Positions 32,601 through 42,335 of a stretch of 64,000 nt of DNA are shown piece by piece (within the stretch, counting starts at the first letter, position 1; each line of letters starts with the position of its first letter). The notes beneath the pieces are model-generated. The model saw only the letters and a list, made by a program, of their open reading frames with translations, was not told where the DNA came from and did not search any database. The stretch is from Megaustenia siamemsis. Its lineage: Eukaryota > Mollusca > Gastropoda > Stylommatophora > Ariophantidae. The stretch is taken from assembly GCA_032433765.1 (NCBI GenBank), contig JAVIAB010000160.1, forward strand, positions 30,734,121-30,798,120. The letters are read 5' to 3'. A program made the translations under genes and the position numbers.

Positions 32601-35287
32601 GTTGTTGTTTGTCTGTTAATTTTTCCGAGTGCTAACACATACTTATTTGTTCTATTATTCCCTATTATCGCCTCAGAAGTTCCCCATATAATAATATTTA
32701 TGTATTATTATTTGTTACCAGTATATAACCACTGGAAACTACTATTCGTGCTGTTTCGTCCAATAAATGTTTGTCTACAACACAAGTATTCAGCCCTACT
32801 GGGAGATACTTGCATTAATAGGAAAGTACAAATATACAATTTATTTCCGGTCTGAGATCGTTACCCTATGCTATAGTCATTGAGAGCGCCTTTCGTGGAA
32901 GACACTACTACAATAGCCAATTTTTTAGTTGGCTGAGTGGCAGTGTGCCAAGCGTTCGGCCTCTCGTGGCAAGGCGCGGTGCCAGGGAGTACGGGTTCGA
33001 TCCCACTTCGGACCATATATTGTTCTTCGTTTTTTTCTGTTGTTGTTTGTCTGTTAATTTTTCCGAGTGCTAACACATACTTATTTGTTCTATTATTCCC
33101 TATTATCGCCTCGGAAGTTCCCCATATAATAATATTTATGTATTATTATTTGTTACCAGTATATAACCACTGGAAACTACTATTCGTGCTGTTTCGTCCA
33201 ATAAATGTTTGTCTACAACACAAGTATTCAGCCCTACTGGGAGATACTTGCATTAATAGGAAAGTACAAATATACAATTTATTTCCGGTCTGAGATCGTT
33301 ACCCTATGCTATAGTCATTGAGAGCGCCTTTCGTGGAAGACACTACTACAATAGCCAATTTTTTAGTTGGCTGAGTGGCAGTGTGCCAAGCGTTCGGCCT
33401 CTCGTGGCAAGGCGCGGTGCCAGGGAGTACGGGTTCGATCCCACTTCGGACCATATATTGTTCTTCGTTTTTTTCTGTTGTTGTTTGTCTGTTAATTTTT
33501 CCGAGTGCTAACACATACTTATTTGTTCTATTATTCCCTATTATCGCCTCGGAAGTTCCCCATATAATAATATTTATGTATTATTATTTGTTACCAGTAT
33601 ATAACCACTGGAAACTACTATTCGTGCTGTTTCGTCCAATAAATGTTTGTCTACAACACAAGTATTCAGCCCTACTGGGAGATACTTGCATTAATAGGAA
33701 AGTACAAATATACAATTTATTTCCGGTCTGAGATCGTTACCCTATGCTATAGTCATTGAGAGCGCCTTTCGTGGAAGACACTACTACAATAGCCAATTTT
33801 TTAGTTGGCTGAGTGGCAGTGTGCCAAGCGTTCGGCCTCTCGTGGCAAGGCGCGGTGCCAGGGAGTACGGGTTCGATCCCACTTCGGACCATATATTGTT
33901 CTTCGTTTTTTTCTGTTGTTGTTTGTCTGTTAATTTTTCCGAGTGCTAACACATACTTATTTGTTCTATTATTCCCTATTATCGCCTCGGAAGTTCCCCA
34001 TATAATAATATTTATGTATTATTATTTGTTACCAGTATATAACCACTGGAAACTACTATTCGTGCTGTTTCGTCCAATAAATGTTTGTCTACAACACAAG
34101 TATTCAGCCCTACTGGGAGATACTTGCATTAATAGGAAAGTACAAATATACAATTTATTTCCGGTCTGAGATCGTTACCCTATGCTATAGTCATTGAGAG
34201 CGCCTTTCGTGGAAGACACTACTACAATAGCCAATTTTTTAGTTGGCTGAGTGGCAGTGTGCCAAGCGTTCGGCCTCTCGTGGCAAGGCGCGGTGCCAGG
34301 GAGTACGGGTTCGATCCCACTTCGGACCATATATTGTTCTTCGTTTTTTTCTGTTGTTGTTTGTCTGTTAATTTTTCCGAGTGCTAACACATACTTATTT
34401 GTTCTATTATTCCCTATTATCGCCTCGGAAGTTCCCCATATAATAATATTTATGTATTATTATTTGTTACCAGTATATAACCACTGGAAACTACTATTCG
34501 TGCTGTTTCGTCCAATAAATGTTTGTCTACAACACAAGTATTCAGCCCTACTGGGAGATACTTGCATTAATAGGAAAGTACAAATATACAATTTATTTCC
34601 GGTCTGAGATCGTTACCCTATGCTATAGTCATTGAGAGCGCCTTTCGTGGAAGACACTACTACAATAGCCAATTTTTTAGTTGGCTGAGTGGCAGTGTGC
34701 CAAGCGTTCGGCCTCTCGTGGCAAGGCGCGGTGCCAGGGAGTACGGGTTCGATCCCACTTCGGACCATATATTGTTCTTCGTTTTTTTCTGTTGTTGTTT
34801 GTCTGTTAATTTTTCCGAGTGCTAACACATACTTATTTGTTCTATTATTCCCTATTATCGCCTCGGAAGTTCCCCATATAATAATATTTATGTATTATTA
34901 TTTGTTACCAGTATATAACCACTGGAAACTACTATTCGTGCTGTTTCGTCCAATAAATGTTTGTCTACAACACAAGTATTCAGCCCTACTGGGAGATACT
35001 TGCATTAATAGGAAAGTACAAATATACAATTTATTTCCGGTCTGAGATCGTTACCCTATGCTATAGTCATTGAGAGCGCCTTTCGTGGAAGACACTACTA
35101 CAATAGCCAATTTTTTAGTTGCTGAGTGGCAGTGTGCCAAGCGTTCGGCCTCTCGTGGGAAGGCGCGGTGCCAGGGAGTACGGGTTCGATCCCACTTCGG
35201 ACCATATATTGTTCTTCGTTTTTTTCTGTTGTTGTTTGTCTGTTAATTTTTCCGAGTGCTAACACATACTTATTTGTTCTATTATTC
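29641..35287 (+). repeat. Thirteen direct units of the 438-bp tRNA-like repeat
   Basis: Units repeat at exactly 438 bp (box A at 29864, 30302, 30740 and so on), differing by only a handful of bases. The last unit has a 1-base deletion in box A (ttgctgagtgg near 35120) and is cut off at 35287. Each unit has an open frame of 118 codons on + and 71 on -, conserved only because the units are near-identical. Neither shows a known domain, and both run through the tRNA-like module, so I do not call them genes. Confidence 0.97.
29864..29938 (+). promoter_or_regulatory. tRNA-like pol III promoter module of the 438-bp unit (first direct copy)
   Basis: Box A tggctgagtgg (29864-29874) and box B gggttcgatccc (29927-29938) both match eukaryotic consensus. 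Their 63-bp start-to-start spacing and ggctgagtgg suggest an ancestor of the tRNA-Ser/Leu type with a long variable arm. Acceptor-stem halves do not pair, so it is not a tRNA gene. The module repeats every 438 bp in all direct units and, inverted, in the two left units. In units at 30309 and 32061 box B is gggttcgaaccc, still consensus. Confidence 0.8.
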
Positions 35288-35460
35288 CCTTTGCATAAAA
35301 CATCTTTATTAATGAATTTTGTGTCCCTCCCAAATCAAAATAATTGTGTCAAACTATTGACTAACCACACTATTCAATTGATTGATTGCACTGTTTTGGC
35401 AGAAATAAAACAGTTTAAATATTTAGGCATGAAGGTAACCTATATATTTTCAGACTTTGA
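35288..35460 (+). mobile_element. LINE reading-frame fragment, right half
   Basis: Opens with the duplicated cctttgcataaaa and continues in frame as PLHKTSLLMNFVSLPNQNN and EIKQFKYLGMKVT. KYLG-type motifs are typical of the LINE RT thumb. It is the continuation of 28516-28612 with the array removed. Confidence 0.75.
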
Positions 35461-35469
35461 TTCCATTGT

Positions 35470-35741
35470 TATAAATTACAATCATTTTGTGTAAAAGTTG
35501 ATTGGTTATTTAACTAACTGATCTGCATTATCAACAACAGATAGGCTACCTTATTTGAATAAATTGCTATAGATTGTTTTAATTGGTTGTTTGTTCGAGA
35601 ATGTAATGTAATCAAATCCTTTATCAAATTTGATTTGTTGAAGAAGTTTTTTTTTTCTGTCATATAATTTGTTCTGACACTTAATACATATTATTTTATT
35701 TATTTATGCAATGTTATGTTCACACTTGTTTAAACCAAAAA
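35470..35741. other. Unassigned AT-rich sequence
   Basis: No feature recognised. Confidence 0.5.
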
Positions 35742-35999
35742 AATGTTTTCCTTCATGCCACGTAGACGTATGGGGATTATAGTGTTAGTGATCATATTTA
35801 TCCAAGACGATGTGCACATTTTTGATTGATGTTTGTCGACATCATGGCAAGCCATCCTTACTTCCCCAAGAATATCTGGCATCCAATTGTAGAGGCGGTG
35901 TGAACCATTGAGGCCAGAATATTCACCATTTCTTGGGAAATTAACCTGGACCCATTTGATCAAGAGTGGGATCACTAACCACCCAGCCACCAATGTTTT
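35742..35999 (-). mobile_element. tRNA-derived SINE, diverged
   Basis: The minus strand has box A tggctgggtggttagtg near 35972-35988 and a body sharing cactaacactataatcccc and tggcttgcc words with the other SINEs here. Box B has decayed. Possible 8-bp TSD aatgtttt at 35742-35749 and 35992-35999. Confidence 0.75.
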
Positions 36000-36694
36000 A
36001 TGTTCATACTTTAATTAGTGTATTAATAGAAACATTTGTATGATCTCTTTCTATGATAATATTCACTTTTCAGACATACTGCTTGAGTAATATGTTAACC
36101 TGCATTGAGAAAATACTCATAAAGCTATGTCATTTATTTGTATAGCATTATGTCATTTTTGTGGTATTATGCATATGTGCATTAGCTGAACTTAACACAT
36201 GCTATTGTTTGTATGTGTTTGAATTTATGACACTTTGTAGTATACTTATTGTTAAACATGTCATGTTATGTATACTTTATTTATGATTGTCAGTATACTT
36301 TGTATGATTTAGATTGTTATATTGTACTTCTTGTGTAACTGAACCTGTCACGTTATAATTTTGGTTTGTGACTGAGCCAATTATGTTATTCCTTTAAATG
36401 GTTGGATTGTGAGATACTTTTTGTATTGTTGAACATGTCACATTTTATTTACATTTTTGAGCCTTGACATCGTCACATTTAATTTATTTAGGATTGTGTT
36501 TTGACATCACCCATACCAAATCATTGTACCATATGTACAAAGTAACACCTTATGCATCTTGTTGGTGTCACTCAGTGTTTTTGAATGTATAAGCTTTCTA
36601 AATAAAAAAAAAAATTATTATCTCTTAACTCACTTTTTTTCATTTTTTTTTTAAATATTTCTTCCTTACTCTTCTCAGACATTTAGATATTTGT
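36000..36694. other. Unassigned AT-rich sequence
   Basis: Contains loosely repeated words (gaacatgtcac, tgttatg) but no clear tandem array or gene. Confidence 0.45.
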
Positions 36695-36860
36695 ATTTGT
36701 CTGTATTGCTGTTTCTGCTGAACATAACAGACATAAAAAGCCTTCAGGCCCGTTCTCGCATGCACAATGCAAAGAAAATATCAACGGAGATTGGTTAAAT
36801 AGCAAAACTGATATAACTGCACTGGGGACAGTTTCAGAAGGGTGCTCAATCACTTTCATT
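36695..36860 (+). repeat. Dispersed repeat family C, copy 1
   Basis: Shares ctgtattgctgtttctgctg, then ttcaggc, aagaaaa and ggcagtttca-like blocks with 40690-40850. Both copies are next to LINE 3' ends. Family not recognised. Confidence 0.65.
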
Positions 36861-36939
36861 TGGGTGTGTAAGTAAACAAATCTAACAATCGTTTGTCCTT
36901 TTGAACAGAAGACAGCACAGAGTGCAGAAATTCTTTACT

Positions 36940-37205
36940 CTTTGTGTCTGATATCTTTAGAATAGAATATGTAAAGAAACAACAGATAAAATGGTTTGGC
37001 CACTTGACAAGGCAGAAAGATCACAACACAACAACCTTTGCAAGAACACCAGACCCAAAGGCCGACCATGAAAAAGATGGATCGATGGAATATTGGAAAC
37101 ACTAGGAAACATAACAGCAGCAAAAGCGAACAGAAAAACAAAAGATAGCAAATTATATCTCCCCTCAACGCTGAAAGGCAAATGAGGAAGTAAAGAAGAA
37201 GTAAG
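36940..37205 (+). mobile_element. LINE 3' end
   Basis: Two frames together give the ORF2 tail: IEYVKKQQIKWFGHLTRQKD, then after a frameshift KRWIDGILETLGNITAAKAN and LYLPSTLKGK stop. Same family as 20229-20437. The segment IDGILETLGNITAAKANRKT corresponds to the unit amplified at 37.9-39.6 kb. Confidence 0.85.
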
Positions 37206-37500
37206 CATAGCATATTTAAAATTCGACTAGCCCTCTTGTTATATATACTTCTTATTTATTTCTTTCTATTTATGCCATAATCTTCCAATTTTTACAGTCT
37301 CACAATCTGAATATTGCAAAGAACTGTGTTCAAAACTAGGTATTGCTGTTCTGTGCTCAGAGTTAGACAAGAATACTGCATTTTGCTAGGGAAGATTTTT
37401 TATTTTTATTTTTTATTTTCCTTTTATTTCTTCTTCTAGTTCAAAATTATTATATTTGAAAATTATTTTTTATTTTAAATACATATTTGTATGTTTGTTC

Positions 37501-37535
37501 CTGCTGAAGGCCTATTGAGCCGAAACGTTGTTCTA
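37501..37535 (+). ncRNA. Hammerhead-like motif (degenerate)
   Basis: ctgctgaaggcctattgagc followed by cgaaacgttg has CUGAA, a hairpin with GGC/GCC arms, and GAAACG. The conserved GA before stem II is missing, so catalysis is unlikely. Confidence 0.3.
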
Positions 37536-37854
37536 GTTTGTGTTGTCCAATATGTGAAGCTTTAACCATACCATTTTTTTACTTTTTTTTTCTATATCTA
37601 TTTTTTTTTTCATTTCTCCTGCATTTTGCCAACTTTGTTTAATAATAATTTAGAGAAAATGATGACTGTTGCTGTACAAGATTGCAATGCACAATCAGTA
37701 TCTGAGACTAATTTACATACTGCTGATGATACTAACAGGCTAGCTGAATCATAACAAGACCGTTCAGCCTGATAGATGCCTTGAAACAACATACGCTGCT
37801 TATTGAGAATAACACTGGTCAAAAAAACACAGAATGATGATTTTTTTTCTTTCC

Positions 37855-39640
37855 TTCTTCATTTGCCTTTCAGCATTGAGGGGAGATGTAATTTGTGTTC
37901 TTTTGCTCTTCTGTTGCTGTTACTTTTTTCCTAGAGTTTCTAATAGCCCATCAATCCATCATTTGCTCTCTTGTTGGCCTCTACTGCTGTTGTGTTTCCT
38001 AGAATTTCTAATATTTCATCAATCCATTATTTGTTGTCCTGTTGGCCTCTGCTGCTGTTGTGTTTCCTAGTGTTTCTATTAGTCCATCAATCCATTATTT
38101 GTTGTCCTGTTGGCCTCTGCTGCTGTTGTGTTTCCTAGTGTTTCTAATAGTCCATCAATCCATTATTTGTTGTCCTGTTGGCCTCTGCTGCTGTTGTGTT
38201 TCCTAGTGTTTCTAATAGTCCATCAATCCATTATTTGTTGTCCTGTTGGCCTCTGCTGCTGTTGTGTTTCCTAGTGTTTCTAATATTCCATCAATCTATT
38301 ATTTGTTGTCCTGTTGGCCTCTGGTGCTGTTGTGTTTCCTAGTGTTTTTATTAGTCCAATAATCCATTATTTGTTGTCCTGTTGGCCTCTGCTGCTGTTG
38401 TGTTTCTAATAGTCCATCAATCCATTATTTGTTGTCCTGTTGGCCTCTGGTGCTGTTGTGTTTCCTAGTGTTTCTATTAGTCCATCAATCCATTATTTGT
38501 TGTCCTGTTGGCCTCTGCTGCTGTTGTGTTTCCTAGTGTTTCTAATAGTCCATCAATCCATTATTTGTTGTCCTGTTGGCCTCTACTGCTGTTGTGTTTC
38601 CTAGTGTTTCTATTAGTCCATCAATCCATTATTTGTTGTCCTGTTGGCCTCTGGTGCTGTTGTGTTTCCTAGTGTTTCTATTAGTCCATTAATCCATTAT
38701 TTGTTGTCCTGTTGGCCTCTGCTGCTGTTGTGTTTCCTAGTGTTTCTATTAGTCCATCAATCCATTATTTGTTGTCCTGTTGGCCTCTACTGCTGTTGTG
38801 TTTCCTAGTATTTCTAATATTTCACCAATCCATTATTTGTTGTCCTGTTGGCCTCTGCTGCTGTTGTGTTTCCTAGTGTTTCTAATATTTCATCAATCCA
38901 TTATTTGTTGTCCTGTTGGCCTCTGCTGCTGTTGTGTTTCCTAGTGTTTCTATTAGTCCATCAATCCATTATTTGTTGTCCTGTTGGCCTCTACTGCTGT
39001 TGTGTTTCCTAGTGTTTCTAATATTTCACCAAACCATTATTTGTTGTCCTGTTGGCCTCTGCTGCTGTTGTGTTTCCTAGTGTTTCTATTAGTCCATCAA
39101 TCCATTATTTGTTGTCCTGTTGGCCTCTACTGCTGTTGTGTTTCCTAGTATTTCTAATATTTCACCAATCCATTATTTGTTGTCCTGTTGGCCTCTATTG
39201 CTGTTGTGTTTCCTAGTATTTCTAATATTTCACCAATCCATTATTTGTTGTCCTGTTGGCCTCTGCTGCTGTTGTGTTTCCTAGTGTTTCTAATATTTCA
39301 TCAATCCATTATTTGTTGTCCTGTTGGCCTCTGCTGCTGTTGTGTTTCCTAGTGTTTCTATTAGTCCATCAATCCATTATTTGTTGTCCTGTTGGCCTCT
39401 GCTGCTGTTGTGTTTCCTAGTGTTTCTAATATTCCATCAATCCATTATTTGTTGTCCTGTTGGCCTCTGCTGCTGTTGTGTTTCCTAGTGTTTTTATTAG
39501 TCCAATAATCCATTATTTGTTGTCCTGTTGGCCTCTGCTGCTGTTGTGTTTCCTAGTGTTTCTAATAGTCCATCAATCCATTATTTGCGCTTCTGTTGCT
39601 GTTATGTTTTCTAGTGTTTCCATTATTCAGTCAATGATGA
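37855..39640 (-). repeat. 68-bp minisatellite amplified from a LINE 3' coding end
   Basis: About 25 copies with a 68-bp period (for example tgtcctg at 38103 and 38171), unit core ttgttgtcctgttggcctct then gctgctgttgtgtttcctag. The reverse complement of one unit reads GLLETLGNTTAAEANRTTN, the LINE ORF2 tail seen single-copy at 36940-37205 and 20229-20437. The left flank (37855-37930) continues as the LINE terminus (complement of gaggggagatgtaatttg and gcctttcagc). 68 is not a multiple of three, so no long frame persists. Confidence 0.92.
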
Positions 39641-39768
39641 TTAACAATCATAAAGGCACTCAATAGAAATAAGGTAAATGGAAGGGCGCTTGAAACATTC
39701 TAAAGTTACAAATACTTAATTAGATCTAGTGACCTCTGACTGATAATTAAGTTTGCAAAATCTGCACA

Positions 39769-39770
<2 letters not shown>

Positions 39771-39848
<78 letters not shown>
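39771..39848 (+). repeat. (TA)39 microsatellite
   Basis: A perfect 78-bp TA run. The IYIYIY frame across it is meaningless. Confidence 0.97.
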
Positions 39849-39849
<1 letters not shown>

Positions 39850-39975
39850 TATAGTGTTAGTCCTCATATTTTTTGTGCACATTTTGGTGGTGTTATCAAC
39901 GATAGCGTCATATTTCTTGCCCACAAAAATCTGGTATTCATAGAAAGGATGGGTGAACCTCTGCAAGATCTGCAA
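39849..39975 (-). mobile_element. SINE body fragment
   Basis: The words tatagtgttagtcctcatat, tgtgcacattttgg and gggtgaacctctgcaag line up with the bodies of the SINEs at 35742 and 22065. The tRNA head is missing. Confidence 0.55.
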
Positions 39976-39984
39976 TAATTAATT

Positions 39985-40690
39985 AATGAAATAAACATGA
40001 CAAACAAAAAATATGAATTAAATATGAATATGAAAAAGACTAAAACTGTGATCACAAACAAAAATAATACTCAAAACCTGCAAGTGGATAGCAACGTTGA
40101 AGGAATAGACCTGGAGACAGTTCAGAGCTACAACTACTTTGGATATACTATAACCAGTGATGGACAATGTAAAACTGAAATAAACAAAATATGAATGGCA
40201 AAAATTAATTTGGATTCCATGAAAATATACTAACATAAAAAACACCAGTCTAAAACTAAGAATAGCAAAATGTTATATCTTCTCAACATTCCTGTATGGT
40301 GCAGAAACCTGGATATTAGACAAGAAAACAGAATATAAAACTGAAGGCTTTGAAATGTGGATTTATAGAATAGGAAGAGTTGGATGGAAAGAAAATAAAA
40401 CAAACGATGAAGTCTTAAAACAACTAAAATTTAAAAAGAAATACTAAACACAATTGAAACAAGACAAATGATATTTTGGGGTATGTTAAAAGACACAGCA
40501 GCCTATTAAAAGTAATATTAGAATGGAAGATACAAGGTAAAAGAGGCGGACAAAGACAACATGGATGAGTAAAATAAAAGGATTGACAAGTCAGCCTATG
40601 ACAACCTGCACTAACAAAGCAAGAGACCGAACGGAATGGTGCTCCATTGTAGCCAACTTTCGATACGGAGACGCCACTGAATATTGATGA
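39985..40690 (+). mobile_element. Decayed LINE ORF2 fragment (RT thumb to terminus)
   Basis: In several frames: KKTKTVITNKNN, YNYFGYTITSDGQCKTEI, LYGAETWILDKK, KENKTNDEVLKQLKF and KSAYDNLH, with the terminal box (complete at 17448 as RCGDGTQ) ending near 40684 and an (ATG)-rich tail (gatgatgaag). Many stops and shifts. Same family as 17448-17760. Confidence 0.82.
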
Positions 40691-40850
40691 TGAAGATCCA
40701 TCTGTATTGCTGTTTCTACTGAACATAGCATCCAGGCTTTCAGGCTTTTTTCTCACAGGCACAATTCCAAGAAAACCTAAAAGGAGAGTTATTATATAGC
40801 AACACCGATCTAATTGCGCTGAGGGCAGTTTCACAACGTGCTTTTCCCCC
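40690..40850 (+). repeat. Dispersed repeat family C, copy 2
   Basis: Pairs with 36695-36860: ctgtattgctgtttctactg, tttcaggc, gaaaacc and ggcagtttcaca. It begins directly after the LINE tail. Confidence 0.65.
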
Positions 40851-40854
40851 CCTT

Positions 40855-40970
40855 TTTTTCGTAGCGTATTTTGAATATAGTGATAGCGGCCATATTTTTC
40901 TACGACCACGGCACATTTTTGGTTATCTGGTCGGTATTCCGCCAAGCCGCGATTTTTATCCGTAAAAACG
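40855..40970 (-). mobile_element. SINE body fragment
   Basis: cggcacatttttggttatct and ggtcggtattccgccaagcc match the SINE at 41930-42137. No tRNA head remains. Confidence 0.6.
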
Positions 40971-41260
40971 ATTATCTTATGAAATGAATAATAATATAAA
41001 ATATCCTACATCAATAGAAACAAATCCAACACTTAAGGGTCACCGGAAGTATTAATTAGGAAGGTACACGGGGAAGGGATGATGTTTGACCACAGCAAAA
41101 TGTCAAATTTTGATTTTTTTAAATAATGCGGTAACTTTTACGACTGTATCGTAATCTAGTGTTTAAATACTATATGAGGCCGGAAGTAGAGCTGCAGAGA
41201 ACATGAAAATAAATATAAAATGGCATGGATCATCTAAACTAATTGAAAGACAAGAAAAAA
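40971..41260. other. Unassigned sequence
   Basis: Nothing recognised. Confidence 0.5.
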
Positions 41261-41264
41261 TACA

Positions 41265-41290
41265 ACATTTCGACAAAAGCCTTCATCAGT
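41265..41290 (-). ncRNA. Hammerhead-like core, best match in window
   Basis: The minus strand reads ctgatgaaggcttttgtcga then aatgtt: an exact CUGAUGA, a short stem II (GGC/GUC with a UUUU loop) and GAAA in the required order. Stem I and stem III partners and a cleavage triplet were not established, so this is a core match only. Confidence 0.4.
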
Positions 41291-41689
41291 TATATAAGTT
41301 ATGAAGAAAAAAACATATATTTACTGTTAATTAACAACTCTTACGACTTACAGTTTTGTTCGTTTTTTTAAAGATGCAGCATATATATTCCAAGTAAGCT
41401 GTAGATAAGTCTGCCTAATATTGGTTCTACTTGTACATGTTTCGATAAAGAAATAGAACGTTATCTTATTAGTTGTTTCCCTGTTGCAATAACAACCAGG
41501 AGCTGATTGCAGAAATAGCCTACATAGTTCTCTTACACATTGCAAGGTAGATAGATACGGTTGTACGGTTGTAGTAGGTTTGACCTCCTTAGACATAAAA
41601 GCCTATTTATTAGTAACAGCTCGAAATAATAATTTGAAAAATATAACAATTATAACGGCAGACTGAAATACGGAACGTGGCAAGACACA
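41291..41689. other. Unassigned sequence
   Basis: An 82-codon minus ORF (41348-41596) has no known motif. Confidence 0.45.
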
Positions 41690-41930
41690 TTGTGGGTCCT
41701 TTATAACGGTTAATGATAACCTTCATGTACAAGTCGGGTTCGATCTTGATCGACGGCTTCCGGGTTCACCCAGCCTTTAATGGGTACCGGATTTGTTCTG
41801 GGAAAGTAAAGCGGTACGGGCGTAATACCGACCACATTACCCAAAAAAATCATGTGCGAATGTCTATAAAAATTGTGGTCACTAACACCATATTCCCTAT
41901 ACGCCACTTGGTGTGACAGGGCTCTTTACT
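41690..41930 (+). mobile_element. SINE, same family as 22065-22315
   Basis: Shares gggttcgatc (box B), cgacggcttccgggttcacc, tgggtaccgga, gggaaagtaaagc, cgtaata and cactaacaccatattccc with the copy at 22.1 kb. Box A is decayed. Confidence 0.88.
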
Positions 41931-42137
41931 TTACGGCACATTTTTGGATTATGTGGTCGGTATTCCGCCAAGCCGCCTTTGCTTCCAATAAATTTCTGTG
42001 GTACCCATTTTTAGAGGCTGTGTGAACCCCCAAAGCCTTTTCAGTCTGAAGAAAAAGCCATCACTTCTGGGAATTGAAGCAGGACTCTTCTGATTAGGAA
42101 GGAGCGCATCAACCACTCAGCCACCGGGATTCCTTGT
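41930..42137 (-). mobile_element. Second SINE, tail-to-tail with the previous
   Basis: The minus strand opens with box A tggctgagtggttgatgcg (near 42107-42125) and box B gcttcaattccc (near 42072-42083), then a body with ggtcggtattccgccaagcc in complement. It meets the 41690 SINE at the shared tail word ctttactttac near 41925-41935. Confidence 0.82.
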
Positions 42138-42216
42138 ATGTTATACTAACAGGTAATTTGTCTAAATATGTAGGAGGTGAGCAAATGGCTAGAAAAATAG
42201 TAAACTGAACCCTGCA

Positions 42217-42335
42217 GACTGGGTGGTCTAGAGGTAAGGCGTCGGCCTCTATAAAAAGGTCATGGGTTCGATTTCCACCACAGGCACCGGAAATTAAAAC
42301 AAAACCGAACTCGTGGTTCCTTCGATCCTCTATAG
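42217..42335 (+). mobile_element. tRNA-derived SINE head leading into the 31-bp satellite
   Basis: Box A tggtctagaggtaaggcg (42226-42243) and box B gggttcgatttcc (42264-42276) form a tRNA-like promoter, followed by aaattaaaacaaaaccgaac and then ttcgatcctctataggtagc. That last part already resembles the satellite unit (gatccgatgg ... ggtag), and the array begins without a visible break. Confidence 0.75.

Noticed and set aside
39706..39975. 89-codon ORF with an (IY)n run
   Set aside because: It runs through the TA microsatellite; no real domain is present.
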